64,000 nt of DNA from Argyresthia goedartella (GCA_949825045.1 OX463821.1:34678486-34742485), one strand, 5' to 3'. Shown: positions 21,989 through 34,130, numbered from the stretch's first letter. The notes: generated by a model from the letters alone, not told the origin. Made by a program: numbers and translations.

Positions 21989-22172
21989 GCAAAAATACTG
22001 ATTTTCATAGCAAAAAAGGATCAGAAAAAAAAAATATTTATGTTTTAAGCATTTTTGTTGTTCTTACATGTTCAACCTAATACGAAGGATAAAGGGGGCT
22101 TCGCTTCGTTACCCTTCACCTAAGCTACCGCAGTATTTTGCCCTGGTATTTGCTGTGAAAATCAGTATTATT
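21989..22172. mobile_element. MITE with shared hairpin core (type b ends), inverted
   Basis: Ends AAATACTGATTTTCATAGC and its near complement (TGCTGTGAAAATCAGTATTA) enclose the core in minus orientation (TTCTTACATGTTCAACCTAA ... TAAGCTACCGCAGTATTTTG). The GGGGG side of the stem is lost. Relative of 34669-34887. Confidence 0.75.
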
Positions 22173-22208
22173 TAATAATTTTTATATTTCCCATAAATTA
22201 CTTATCTC

Positions 22209-22290
22209 ACTGGTGCATGGTGTGCACCGGGGATCGAACTCGCAACCTCTGCGTGACACGAGCTTGTAACCTCTGGACCACGAACGCTGT
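22209..22290 (-). mobile_element. tRNA-like head of SINE family C
   Basis: Minus strand: A box in GTGGTCCAGAGGTTACAAGC and B box GAGTTCGATCCCCGG. Spacing and sequence resemble the heads at 33541 and 43345. The body expected downstream is not obvious here. Confidence 0.6.
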
Positions 22291-22307
22291 CGCTATCCTT
22301 CTCACAG

Positions 22308-22400
22308 ATCCAATAAGATAAACATAAGTACATAATATGTACTTATGTTTATCTTATTGGATATGTACTTGCATGAATATGTACTATATATTCATGCAAG
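22308..22400. repeat. Two consecutive perfect hairpins
   Basis: 22308-22362 has 26-bp perfect arms (start ATCCAATAAGATAAACATAA) with a three-base loop. 22368-22400 has 13-bp perfect arms (CTTGCATGAATAT) with a seven-base loop. They lie between two SINEs. Perfect pairing suggests a recent palindrome-forming event or a tiny foldback element. Confidence 0.8.
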
Positions 22401-22460
22401 GTGCCCAAAGGGGAAACGACATAAAGGTCACAATAGTAATAGTAAATAGTACTATTCACC

Positions 22461-22699
22461 TTGGACACTATTCACACACATTGATCTAGCCCCAAACTAG
22501 GATTCCCTGTATCTTGGGTACTAGACATCGATGCACATACTTATGTAGATAAATATTATGCTTAGATAGACCAACAACCATGACTAGGGTACAAACATCC
22601 ATTCATATCAAATAAATATAAGCCCCCACCGGGACTCGAACCCGGGACCTTTGGTTTCGTAAGCAGGGTCGCTGCCGACTCGGCCATTCGGGTCGTCAT
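22461..22699 (-). mobile_element. tRNA-derived SINE, family B
   Basis: Same as 10177-10414: A box region in GCCGAGTCGGCAGCGACC, B box GGGTTCGAGTCC, body CATGGTTGTTGGTCTA and the end AGGTGAATAGT-like. Full-length, minus strand. Confidence 0.85.
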
Positions 22700-25178
22700 A
22701 TAACACAACGTGGCGACGGTCAAAAGAAAAAGAGGCCGACATTGTGAGCTCAGCCTGGGTGGGGCCAGAGCAGGTGGCCCAATATCGGGACAACTCTGTA
22801 GTGGGAGCCCTATACCCCTCCCCTGCCCTGATAAATATAGGAAACTGAATCAAGTGTTTGTGTTAATTGTTTATTGTATTGCACCAGTAATGAATGAAGG
22901 ATTACTGGCGTTAGCCCGAACCTTGGTTGCTGTGGCCTCCAGCGCAAGATTACCTTTCTATTGTAATCTGTTGTCGTATCAAATTAAAGAATGCCATACA
23001 ATACTAAAATTCCTTTACGAGATTGCAGAGGCACAGTGGAGTCCACGATAAGACGGTTATATTCATACAATTAGATATGCACAACTTCTCTTTCTCTTCT
23101 CCTTTCGCACACAACTTCTCAAAACGTACGGCAAAAGTACAATAAAAACTAATAGTGCAAATTACATAGCGTCACGCTTTTTTGCATATGGGGTGGCAGA
23201 GCCATGTGAAACAAGACATAACTTAACATCATCAAACATCAACTGTTATAAAACCTTATTGATTTTGACAGGCGTTACTAATTTTGACCGATGTCGTGAT
23301 TTTGAAAGAATCATGACATCTTGCAAAATCCTGACATCTCCACGCCACTCCATTTGAGAATAGGTATTGTGCCTAGTTGTTGATGACTATACCTAAAACT
23401 GCCCTTTTGAGATGTTGCCGTATTGAGAAGTTGCCATTTTGCAAGGCACAATATGTTTTAATTGTCTTTATTTTAGGGTTTCGTGCCCAAAGTGTGGCAA
23501 TTACTACGGATCTCTATTAAAGGCTCAGCATGGGGCTGCTGTCCGTCTTGTCACAGACTCACAGGAAAGTATCTTTTAATCGAACCGATCTGCACAGGGC
23601 CTTATCAGTATCTATGTTTTGACAATGGCATTTAACACACTGACTGCCTGCTTCCGAGGAGGGGTGAACCTGCCACGCATTTTTTAATTAAAATTCAAGC
23701 ACTGATATACTCCGGCCAATAAACGCAACTGAAAGCCAAGCACGTCGTTCGATTGATAAAATCCTTGCCCGTAGTGCCGACCGAAAAACGTGTGCTTCCT
23801 CCGCCGAGCGCCGCCGCCGTCGTGAAATAAAGTTTTGCAGTTTTATTGGGCATATGTGACCAAAGTACCATATGTCACATTGGCACAAATGCTATTCCAT
23901 TCATGTTACCGTACCAGTAACAGTCACACCGGCAGCCAATGTGTTAATAGGAGATTGCGTGCGAGCCGACTATAAATAGCACTAAGATCCAACCTAGATA
24001 GCTAGATAACACTAATGAAGGACCTAAGTGCACAGTACAGGGAGAATTAGTCCAGATAACGCGAAATAGCAATGTTACAGACATTATATCGACTGTATAG
24101 TACTGTTATTAAAACTAGATTTATACAGCACGAAGTTTGGTTTGTTAGGGCATGGGTATATATGGCACATATAAGAGCTGTTTCTTTTTTAAATAGTGTA
24201 ACGTTTGAGTCAGGGTCAGCCTCAAAGGACTATACTAAGAGAAGTAAAAGAAATAAAATTAAGGAAAATAATTTATTGATATTTAGATAGGTCGGCCAGA
24301 TCAAAGGTGATTATAAAAAAGTGGTATTAAAATAGAAACTTAAAATATAAAGATAAAAATAACACAAGATTAGTAGGTAGGTCTGGGTAGGTAACGTGGG
24401 GCGCAATTCACCATAAAGGCCTCGTTGAGATTTTATCCCGGGTGGGTTTTTACCCGGTCGGGTTTTAGCCCGGAATGTTATCGGTAATTATGATGAAGAA
24501 TCCGGTTTGCAAACCCGGTAGGGTGTTCCCAGATGGGAACCAGGAAACACTGAATTACTTTACTTTAAGAAATCGCCATAGTAAGAGTATTAGATAGTTA
24601 TAAAATTATTTAAATTTTGGTCGGTTAGCAAATTTGTAATCAGACTAGTGTCAAAAGTCAAACAAGTTAGACTCAGAGTCATAAAGAAAATGAAATAAAT
24701 GATACGAAATAAGGTTGACATGCCACAATGTCACAATAGATAGATTAGACTTTAAAAAATATAAACGAAAACGATTTTTAAGTCAAGGCGTTGTGTGAAT
24801 TCCATTTCTATTTCACCCACTTACAGAAATATTGTAATTAAACTGGAGACAGGAAATAGCAAAATAAATAACACATAAAAGCATATCTTAACAATGTGTG
24901 CACGGGTGCAGTAGGAATATAAGGTTTTGCTGTTGACTTTAAGATTTGTTATCATTCTCCGACTTGCCACTAAGCCGCCTGATAACGAGAGATTGTATAA
25001 GTAAATAGGACATTCGTATTGTGTTTCTCGGTTCTTTGGACTTCTATTTCTATTTAAATAAAAATGATCATGACAATCTTGCCATTTCAAATAAGTACGA
25101 AAACTATTGTCTCCGCTAAACTTTTAAACCTTTGACATTCGGGATTTTCTCGAGAGTCAATTCAATCAATCAATCAAA
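22700..25178. other. Stretch without recognised gene, several repeat scraps
   Basis: A 113-codon plus-strand frame (22710-23051) is partly GC-rich (GGGGCCAGAGCAGGTGGCCC) but has no family motif and begins inside the SINE edge. A SINE-C scrap lies at 23165-23205 (GGGGTGGCAGAGCCATG). At 23265-23455 and 24425-24520 short phrases recur in worn form (ATTTTGA..., CCCGG.GGGTTTT). 23845-23885 is a loose hairpin (CATATGTGAC, GTCACAT). Nothing else is supported. Confidence 0.4.
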
Positions 25179-25364
25179 TCAGCCCACATTCACCCACTGG
25201 TGGGTATAGGCCTCCTCTTTACCACGCCATCTACTCCGGTCCTGTGCCTCCCGCAGCCGCTGCTTGCCAGCTATCCGTCCGTCCGTCCACCTGGCTGGTG
25301 GTCTGCCCACTGGACGCCTTGCGGTTCTGGGTAGCCACTCTGTCATAAAGTCAATCAACAACAT
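25179..25364 (-). pseudogene. RTE-like LINE 3' end
   Basis: The minus strand reads TEWLPRTARRPVGRPPARWT, then AGKQRLREAQDRSRWRG and EEAYTHQW, the standard C-terminus of insect RTE-type ORF proteins (WxPRxGRRxxGRPPxRWxDD ... AQDRxxWxxxxEAYxQQW). About 60 codons; the D-containing step after RWTD carries a small deletion relative to the usual form. The rest of the element is missing, so it is a 5'-truncated copy. Confidence 0.8.
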
Positions 25365-27285
25365 TAATTTTCATGCAACATGATGTTCGGTATTAGTTAT
25401 TTAATTACATTTCGATTCTGGTGCAGTAATAGCATAATAGCACAGACTAATAGTCGTAGTCAATCAAGATAATCGGACCTGGGTTGTCGCCTGGATACTA
25501 CTGCCCGTCGCTGCGTGGACGCAAATCTGGTTGATGCTTATGTGACGTTAAATTTAATTTATTGTTAACGCTTAAGTACAGGCGGAGTGAAAAATGCAAA
25601 TAATCTGAATATCAAGTTTGTTCCACATTTGTGGGACCGTCGGATGTGGAAAGCTCTCATCTCTGACAATGACAGTAGACACACGGACTTGAGCTGCAGA
25701 AACGGAAACACTATGACAGCTGAGCTGAGAGCGTTTTACTAATACGAGCCTTAATGTAAACACTTGTGGAAAATGTGGAAAAGGAGCTTGTCTTTTATCA
25801 CGTAAGTAGTTTTTTTTTCGGATAAGACGCCTCTGAAATTATCGAATGCAATGTTGAAAGGATTGCGTTCATTTTATAAATATCATAGCGTCGTTTACAG
25901 AACAAAGTGAACACAACCCAGACATTGATGCGGTTAAAAATTCGTTCACTTTTTCCTATTTAGGATGATAACTTTTGAACCACTGAACCGATTTTAATGA
26001 AATATGTTTCAGAACCATCGCAGGGAATTTTACTTCCAACTACAAAAAACCGCATTAAAATACGTCCACACGTTTGACCGCTATTTCTTGATAACTTTCG
26101 ATTTTAATAAAACATATCTAAGAACTATCGCAGGGAAAACCCCATTACAATCTGTCCACCCGTTTGACCTCTTAGATTCCACGGACAGACATACCGGCGC
26201 CGACACAACGACAGACGCATCATCCTTATAAAACCCTTCTTTTGGTCGTCGGGGTTAAAAAATACTCGAAATAAAAACTTGTTTCAAAATAAGAAAAGAT
26301 AACATTTCAAAGTAGATGGCGCTAGATGTAGTGCACAGAACTAACTCCACTCCGGCTCCAATGTAGCGAAGTATATTTGTGTATTTGCTTCATGTCTGCA
26401 ATTCCTTTCCGTGTCACTTCACTGGTCGCGGATGCTCCTTGGAGTATTTAGAAAGGAGGTGGGAAATGGAGAATCGAATAACTGGTGGCGGAGTGGTGGC
26501 AACTGTGTCTGTGACGCTGTGTGGGAGGGGCAGAAAGGGCAGTTTTGACTAGGTACACCCTGGTATGCGAAAAGTCGCTTGAAAGTTTCGTTAGATTTGT
26601 AAGGTGTGTCATTGTAGCGTTTGATCAAGATAGAAAGAAAGAAAACTTATTTATTTGTCATAATTCTAAAACTTAAATATCTGAACATAACATCCCACCA
26701 GTCCTTCCAATGTTTTTTTTACTTTGGTATTTCCTACAAGTGAAAAAATATAGCTAAAAATACTTAATTAATTATTTAAAGTTTATTTAAACTCAAATTA
26801 ATCCATGTATCTGTCGGCGGCCGATCGTCAAATTCGGCACATCATGGTGTGCCTCGGCATATCATGATATGGCGGTATTTCTTGATCTGCCATGTTAAAC
26901 CCGCCATATCGTTTCAAAACCAACGTACGACTATCTGCCAGCCTATAACTCGGCATATCGAAAAGTAGGGAGACAATAGATTTGGCTCGGTAGGTCGGGC
27001 TAGGTTAGAACGTGTATCTACAACCAGCGGAGCGAGCTTGCGACTGAAAGTAATGAAAAGCCAAACTTGGCTAGATTGCGGCTAAATCTCAGTTGTGTTA
27101 TAGGTTGGACCTTAGAAGTAGCAAAACCGGAGCGTAGCGTTGTAATAATGAGGATATTAAAAGTCTCTAAAATATCATACTCGAATGCCCAATGGTAGTC
27201 CACCGACTTCCGTGTAGTGGTCATCCTACTTTTCTTCATTTAGTTTATAACCTAAAAAAAAATTTTTTTTTAAAGTATTCAATAA
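25365..27285. other. Stretch without intact gene; dispersed repeats
   Basis: At 25980-26270 is a familiar lepidopteran repeat wording (AACCGATTTTAATGAAATAT, later ACCCTTCTTTTGGTCGTCGG) that duplicates a ~95-base phrase internally (CATCGCAGGGAA and TATCGCAGGGAA). A donor-like CGTAAGTAG at 25801 follows a short open segment, too weak to call. At 26820-26960 CGGCATATC-like phrases recur in worn form. No family assigned to the 69-75 codon frames. Confidence 0.4.
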
Positions 27286-28130
27286 TAGTCATGTCAATAG
27301 TCAATAGTCAATAGTCAAAGTACTTTATTACTGTAGATATTTACATATACTTAGCAAACGTAATTTTTTGCCTCTTCTCTACATTGGACCACTGTGGGAG
27401 AAGAAGGGCGTAGAAACTCCCACAGATTTATTTTTAGATCTCTTTTAAAAATAGGTTGTGCTTAACTAATACAAATATGAAAAATTTAATTGTTATGATT
27501 AATAAGCAGGAATAAATAATTACAAAATTATTAACAGCAAGGTCTGTGTTGAGCCAGATTAACCCCATACAGTCCTGTCATTTAAGTAATCTTGAACATT
27601 GTAATATCCCTTTTTCGACAAAGTCGCTTTAACATGCTTTTTAAATTGCTCAAGTGGCAATTTCAAAATCTCCAGAGGTATCTTATTGTAGTAGAGAATG
27701 CACTGACCCTTGAAAGAATTGCTAACCTTCGCGAGTCTAAAACGGGGCGCACATAGTCTGTGATTATTTCTTAGGTTAACATTACAGCTATCGCTAAGTT
27801 TGGAAAATGTTGTAAGGTTCTTGCGTACATACATTATATTTTCGAAAATAAATTGACTAGCTACTGTTAGTATGTCAATTTCTTTAAAAAGCTCTCTTAA
27901 GGAGTCTGTTCGTTTTAAATTATAAATTGCTCGAATAGCTCTTTTCTGTAAAATAAAAATAGTTTGAATATCCGCTGCTTTCCCCCACAACAAGATACCA
28001 TAGGACATCACACTATGAAAGTAACTAAAATATACTAGCCTAGATGTAGCCACATCCGTGCTTTGTCTGATGTTCCTAACAGCGTAGTAGAACATGTAGA
28101 ATATGTGTAACAACATAAAAAACATAGTAA
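27286..28130 (-). pseudogene. Jockey/CR1-like LINE, C-terminal third plus 3' tail
   Basis: A 188-codon open frame (27559-28125) encodes the region after the reverse transcriptase palm: YFSYFHSVMSYGILLWG, LQKRAIRAIYNL, FKGQCILYYNKIP. This matches the thumb and C-terminal zone of Jockey-clade proteins. The polymerase palm with its DD box is not present, so the copy is 5'-truncated at about 28130. The 3' end is a tail of TCAATAG repeats at 27294-27318. The frame is intact and suggests a fairly young insertion. Relatives: 43751-45245 and a tail at 54926-55038. Confidence 0.88.
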
Positions 28131-28885
28131 AAATTAAATAGATTTGTTTATTTAGCCATGTTCATCTGATAATCTTTATATATTGGTACCACTATGCCAC
28201 CTCCTTCCTGTGCACGTTCTGAGCGATGTTCCTTTCATACCAGTATCGTCCAACTCCTTTCATTATGACGTCGCGACGACGCCATTACGTTAATTGAGAA
28301 GACTGTGTTGCTTCTTACAAATAAGAGGATTCTAAGATAGTAATTTTACTTAGATACCTTTACTTGTATAGACTACGTAGCAAAATAGCAAGACTATAAT
28401 ATTTTGCAATTTGATACCTTTTCAGAATTCATAATTATTTACTGCACACAAATCTCTAAAAAAAGATTTCATCCAGCAAACCAACGCATTATAGGAAATA
28501 ATATCATAAAAGGGTAGGCAGTGCACAATAACTTGTATAAATAAAACGCCTAGGAATAAATTAAATACATATAATATACAGACTGTAAAATGGGTTCACT
28601 ACGCCCCTTTCCGAAACACGTTCCACCTTGTTACATTTCACCAATGACGACTCATCCACCTTACAGTAGAACTAAAGTTCAATTCATACAATGTTTGGTA
28701 CAACTATGACCATTTGATCGGTGCTACATTTCACCCTGTTACAATGCTACTAAACACAATTCATCGAAGCGCTGTTACCTGTTACATATGTTTTCAAGTT
28801 ACCGAAAACGCATTTCACCTAGACGTCTCGACTAAAAACGTAAATTAGACTTGAAATAGCAGAGGGTACTTGTGAAGAAGCAGGA
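28131..28885. other. Stretch without recognisable gene
   Basis: AT-rich; a LINE-tail scrap at 28440-28500 (AATCTCTAAAAAAAGATTTC, CCAGCAAACCAACGC). Nothing else recognised. Confidence 0.4.
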
Positions 28886-29161
28886 TAGTGTTGACAATCT
28901 GCTCAAATACTCGTACAAACTTACTGTCATTCATATTGGGCTGGACTGCAGCATTAGTGTTGACAATCTGCTCAAATACTCGTACAAACTTACTGTCATT
29001 CATATTGGGCTGGACTGCAGCATTAGTGTTGACAATCTGCTCAAATACTCGTACAAACTTACTGTCATTCATATTGGGCTGGACTGCAGCATTAGTGTTG
29101 ACAATCTGCTCAAATACTCGTACAAACTTACTGTCATTCATATTGGGCTGGACTGCAGCAT
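28886..29161. repeat. Minisatellite, 69 bp x 4, open in several frames
   Basis: Four copies of 69 bp, identical but for the last base or two. The unit includes GTGTTGACAATCTGCTCAAA and CATATTGGGCTGGACTGCAG. As 69 is divisible by three and the unit lacks stops in three of the frames, both strands stay open across the array; the minus strand gives a 23-residue repeat with NDSKFVRVFEQIVNT. No start context or partner exon supports a real gene. Confidence 0.95.
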
Positions 29162-30000
29162 TGGTAGCTTGAAATTTTGTGATTATTAGTAATCATGTCA
29201 GATAACCTAAATGTTTCTGAATGTGATGTGATTTTTACGTATGATAACTTTGTAAATAACTTTGTAAACGAAATTTATATCATTTATCTTCTGTAATACT
29301 GGGTGTACATTCCAAAAGCAGAAACTTCTCAGAGAAGAACGCACAAGAAACTCTAAGATAGCTCTTTTTCAAAGGAAACACTTATAACTAATAATACATA
29401 CATTTAAACAAAGACATTGTGAGTACCTTCTTAAACACACTGCTGTGTACCCAGTGGATATCCGAGTATACCGATATCGGAAATCACCCAGGTCCCTACT
29501 GGACGTGACCGTGTAGAAGTTAAGTATAAACTATATTCAGCGGCTGCAAAGACACTGGTACAAGACGGCCTTAGTTTGCAAAAAAAAACAGCCAAGTGCT
29601 TGTCGGAGATCCTTAACAAATGAAGAGTAGAAGCCTAAAAATGAGGGATTTTTAAAGCAAAATCTTATTTATGAATATATTGGGTATTTGTTAGTAAAAT
29701 ACACGTAATAATAAACATTATCACCAAATGTTAACGTCATTTCATTGAGAAGTTAACTATTTCTCCAGTATAAAATATTGTATAAATTTGGTGGTTTGTT
29801 TTCCAATATTTTTTTTATATAAAAGTACAGTGTTTATCTATTTAATGAGATCTAAACAACTATACCTCACTTGAAGGGATAGGACAATTATTTTCTTCGC
29901 ATCCCCCTTTAACTGTATCCCCTTAAAACATTGAAAAAAATGTCAATTTGTATTGCTTTGGGTCAACATTAACAAGATGTTTATACTGTGTTTTTTTTAG
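29162..30000. other. Stretch without recognisable gene
   Basis: AT-rich sequence. At 29300-29380 TACATTCCAAAAGCAGAAAC and CTTCTCAGAGAAGAAC (palindromic) resemble worn element ends. No coding evidence. Confidence 0.4.
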
Positions 30001-32242
30001 ACTGTAGCTTTAACCGTTTGGCTGTAAATCCTGTGTGAACTTTAGCTTTAACCGTTTGGCTGTAAAACCTTTGTGAACTGTACCTTTAACCGTTTGGCTG
30101 TAAAACCTGTGTGAACTGTAGCTTTAACCGTTTGGCTGTAAAACCTGTGTGAACTGTACCTTTAACCGTTTGGCTGTAAAACCTGTGTGAACTGTACCTT
30201 TAACCGTTTGGCTGTAAAACCTGTGTGAACTGTAGCTTTAACCGTTTGGCTGTAAAACCTGTGTGAACTGTAGCTTTAACCGTTTGGCTGTAAATCCTGT
30301 GTGAACTTTAGCTTTAACCGTTTGGCTGTAAAACCTGTGTGAACTGTACCTTTAACCGTTTGGCTGTAAAACCTGTGTGAACTGTACCTTTAACCGTTTG
30401 GCTGTAAAACCTGTGTGAACTGTACCTTTAACCGTTTGGCTGTAAAATCTGTGTGAACTGTATCTTTAACCGTTTGGCTGTAACACCTGTGTGAACTGTA
30501 CCTTTAACCGTTTGGCTGTAAAACCTGTGTGAACTGTACCTTTAATCGTTTGGCTGTAAAACCTGTGTGAACTGTAGCTTTAACCGTTTGGCTGTAAAAC
30601 CTGTGTGAACTGTAGCTTTAACCGTTTGGCTGTAAAACCTGTGTGAGCTGTAGCTTTAACCGTTGGGCTGTAAAACTTGTGTGAACTGTACCTTTAACCG
30701 TTTGGCTGTAAAACCTGTGTGAACTGTACCTTTAACCGTTTGGCTGTAAAACCTGTGTGAACTGTACCTTTAACCGTTTGGCTGTAAAACCTGTGTGAAC
30801 TGTACCTTTAACCGTTTGGCTGTAAAACCTGTGTGAACTGTACCTTTAACCGTTTGGCTGTAAAACCTGTGTGAACTGTAGCTTTAACCATTTGGCTGTA
30901 AAACCTGTGTGAACTGTACCTTTAACCGTTTGGCTGTAAAACCTGTGTGAACTGTACCTTTAACCGTTTGGCTGTAAAACCTGTGTGAACTGTACCTTTA
31001 ACCGTTTGGCTGTAAAACCTGTGCGAACTGTTGCTTTAACTGTTTGGCTGTAAAACCTGTGCGAACTGTTGCTTTAACCGTTTGGCTGTAAAACCGGTGT
31101 GAACTGTACCTTTAACCGTTTGGCTGTAAAACCTGTGTGAACTGTACCTTTAACCGTTTGGCTGTAAAACCTGTGTGAACTGTACCTTTAACCGTTTGGT
31201 TGTAAAACCTATGTGAACTGTACCTTTAACCGTTTGGCTGAAAAAACCTGTGTGAACTGTACCTTTAACCGTTTGGTTGTAAAACCTGTGTGAACTGTAC
31301 CTTTAACCGTTTGGCTGTAAAACCTGTGTGAACTCTAGCTTTAACCGTTTGGTTGTAAAACCTGTGTGAACTGTAGCTTTAACCGTTTGGCTGTAAAACC
31401 TGTGTGAACTGTACCTTTAACCGTTTGGCTGTAAAACCTGTGTGAACTGTACCTTTTACCGTTTGGCTGTAAAACCTGTGTGAACTGTAGCTTTAACCGT
31501 TTGGCTGTAAAACCTGTGTGAACTGTACCTTTAACCGTTTGGCTGTAAAACCTGTGTGAACTGTACCTTTAACCGTTTGGCTGTAAAATCTGTGTGAACT
31601 GTATCTTTAACCGTTTGGCTGTAACACCTGTGTGAACTGTACCTTTAACCGTTTGGCTGTAAAACCTGTGTGAACTGTAGCTTTAACCGTTTAGCTGTAA
31701 AACCGGTGTGAACTGTAGCTTTAACCGTTTGGCTGTAAAACCGGTGTGAACTGTAGCTATAACCGTTTGGCTGTAAAACCTGTGTGAACTGTACCTTTAA
31801 CCGTTTGGCTGTAAAACCTGTGTGAACTGTAGCTTTAACCGTTTGGCTGTAAAACCTGTGTGAACTGTAGCTTTAACCGTTTGGCTGTAAAACCTGTGTG
31901 AACTGTACCTTTAACCGTTTGGCTGTAAAACCTGTGCGAACTGTTGCTTTAACTGTTTGGCTGTAAAACCTGTGCGAACTGTTGCTTTAACCGTTTGGCT
32001 GTAAAACCGGTGTGAACTGTACCTTTAACCGTTTGGCTGTAAAACCTGTGTGAACTGTAGCTTTAACCGTTTGGCTGTAAAACCTGTGTGAACTGTAGCT
32101 TTAACCGTTTGGCTGTAAAACCTGTGTGAACTGTAGCTTTAACCGTTTGGCTGTAAAACAGGTGTGAACTCTAGCTTTAACCGTTTGGCTGTAAAACCTG
32201 TGTGAACTGTAGCTTTAACCGTTTGGCTGTAAAACCGGTGTG
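30001..32242. repeat. Minisatellite, 38 bp x about 59
   Basis: The longest array here. Unit: CTTTAACCGTTTGGCTGTAA followed by AACCTGTGTGAACTGTA(C/G)C. Copies vary at a few positions, and rare variants repeat as blocks: TAAAATCTGTGTG with TATCTTTAA and TAACACC at 30441 and 31582 (1141 bases apart), and GTGCGAACTGTTGC pairs at 31021 and 31934 (913 bases apart). So multi-unit segments were duplicated. Followed by ACGGACGAACTGACGGACGG-type wording common at dispersed element ends. Confidence 0.97.
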
Positions 32243-32910
32243 GCAGAAGACCGACGGACGAACTGACGGACGGACATGTGAGTGATAATCACGAATGTCT
32301 GTTAGTACTTAATGAAGCCTTTTAAAAAGGCCTTTGACAAGTCTGACGAATTTCGACTTTTTTAGTCGACGATACACGATTCATTTGTCCTCAAAACGCT
32401 GAATAAGGACATGTTTACCCGAATAACCGCGTGGTGGTCTAGTGATTTGTGCGTCTGTGACTGGTGTAACTTAACTGTTAATCGTTCCATTGACATTCGT
32501 GATTATGTTGTAATTGTTTCTTATTCCAATACTTCATCATCTGCAACATTTTGCTTAGCAACGTTCTACGGGCAAACACCTAATAATTTCTTAGCAAAAA
32601 GCATTGAACCTCAGTACCATACCTAAAGTTGCAATTACCTTAAGAGATACCTTAAGTTTGAGTGAGCGGCAATAACGACGACGACAAATCTTAATTTGGC
32701 ATAGTTAAGTTTAGTTTTGATTGAAATGGGCTTTTGAATGAGTTAGTCGAAAGTTCAAATCGTGGTTGACATGTCCTTGAAATAGTGGAATGACATAATT
32801 AAACTGAAGGTAGGTTTGAAATAGTTCAAAAGTTTCTATGCAGTATTTGTCAGTCAGACGGCCCGTTTACTTCTGCCGTAGTGAGAACAAAGCGTTATAA
32901 ATGTAGCACA
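32243..32910. other. Stretch without recognisable gene
   Basis: Begins with a GACGGACGG tract; a 71-codon plus-strand frame at 32411-32626 has no motif. Nothing else is supported. Confidence 0.35.
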
Positions 32911-33010
32911 TTAATGTCCCAACCGAGGGGCACAGGCCTTTACCCGGATACGAGTAAGATTAAGCCATACTCCACCACGCTGGCTCAGTGCGGGCTGATG
33001 GAGGGTTTTA
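32911..33010. repeat. Dispersed repeat D
   Basis: ATTAATGTCCC-AACCGAGGGGCACAGGC and CTTTACCCGGATACGAGTAA ... CCATACTCCACCACGCTGGC match 53293-53395 closely and 5386-5436 in part. Function unknown. Confidence 0.7.
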
Positions 33011-33059
33011 CGACCACTACCAACTAGCGACAGTAGTAGATAGTAGCGAAACACTGAAC

Positions 33060-33538
33060 GTCCGATAATATACTTAAGTTCTGAACAAAGGCCAATGGCA
33101 TTGAGAATTAGACAAAGAAAACAAATACCCGTCGCATCGCGTCGAAGCAGACTGACGCATGCTCCCGCGCAGAGCCCCGCGGGGCAGCCCGAGCTCCGAG
33201 ACCGAGAAAATTATAGAAAATATTACTAAACTCCTGTAATAATAACATTAAAAATAAAATAAAACAACTAAAAAAATTCCCTTTTTTTACCTATTTTTGC
33301 GTGTAAGTTTCTTATAGGAAACTGATTTCGTCTCCGAGCGCTTGTTCATTTAGTTGAATAATAATGCATTGCGAAAAATATTTTTAAATATTAAATATAA
33401 CAGATATCCGGTAATTATAAAGTCCATTCTTATCTCTAATAGACCTTTTATAACATATATTTATCCTACATTTTTATGTTGTCTAGTTTAGCCTAGAATT
33501 GAAGCTAAAGATGCATTTCTGGCCATATTTAATCCCTT
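33060..33538 (+). repeat. Left arm of long inverted repeat
   Basis: About 479 bases that reappear as reverse complement at 37241-37734, high similarity throughout: CCAATGGCATTGAGAATTAG, CGTCGAAGCAGACTGACGCA, CCGCGGGGCAGCCCGAGCTC, GATTTCGTCTCCGAGCGCTT, GAATTGAAGCTAAAG. The two arms enclose 3.7 kb. No ORF. More likely two insertions of one unnamed element in opposite orientation than a single foldback element. Confidence 0.9.
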
Positions 33539-33540
33539 TA

Positions 33541-33617
33541 TTATCTCTTTAGTACATGGTCAGGATTCGAACCCGCATCTCCTGTGTGAGAAGCAAGCGT
33601 GTAACCTATATGACCTA
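33541..33617 (-). mobile_element. tRNA-like head of SINE family C
   Basis: Minus strand has GGTTACACGCTTGCTTCTCA and the B box GGGTTCGAATCCTGACC, as in 43345-43435. It abuts the inner end of the inverted-repeat arm and is followed by an (AT)n run at 33618-33640. Confidence 0.65.
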
Positions 33618-34130
33618 TATATATATATATATTTATATGACAATTTACCTACAGTAAAATAACATATCGAACATGTACCGAGTAGAGAATATGTAAACCT
33701 TGTAGGCCGCTATCACCGAACGCTTTTCATGTCAATCAAGCTCATGCGAAACTGTTCACGTTGCTACAAAAACGTGTTACACCCATTGTTTTTGTCCTCG
33801 ACAAGTCGATAACTAAATCATATCTCCATAGATACAGCGTAGTCCACACACAGGTCACACAAAATGTAGTATGGAAGGGAAAATGGATGCCGCTGTGTTT
33901 TTGTTTGTTTTTGAAAAATATCCTATTAAAGTGTAAATCTTAGATAAATCGTGATGACAAAAGGCTCAAGATGACACTTTCCTGATACTCTCATTATAAA
34001 GGAATTTCGTAACGGAATAACTCTTCATTTCATGAGAACCAGACGACTGAAAGTAGTTTTTACATTAGCCAAGAAAACATATATAAACAACGCTGTGAGG
34101 AAATGAAAACTTGGGTTTAACGTGGGCGCA

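Noticed and set aside
25741..25802. Short open segment with donor CAC/GTAAGT
   Set aside because: Only ten codons after an ATG, no upstream support; chance donors of this quality are expected every few kb.
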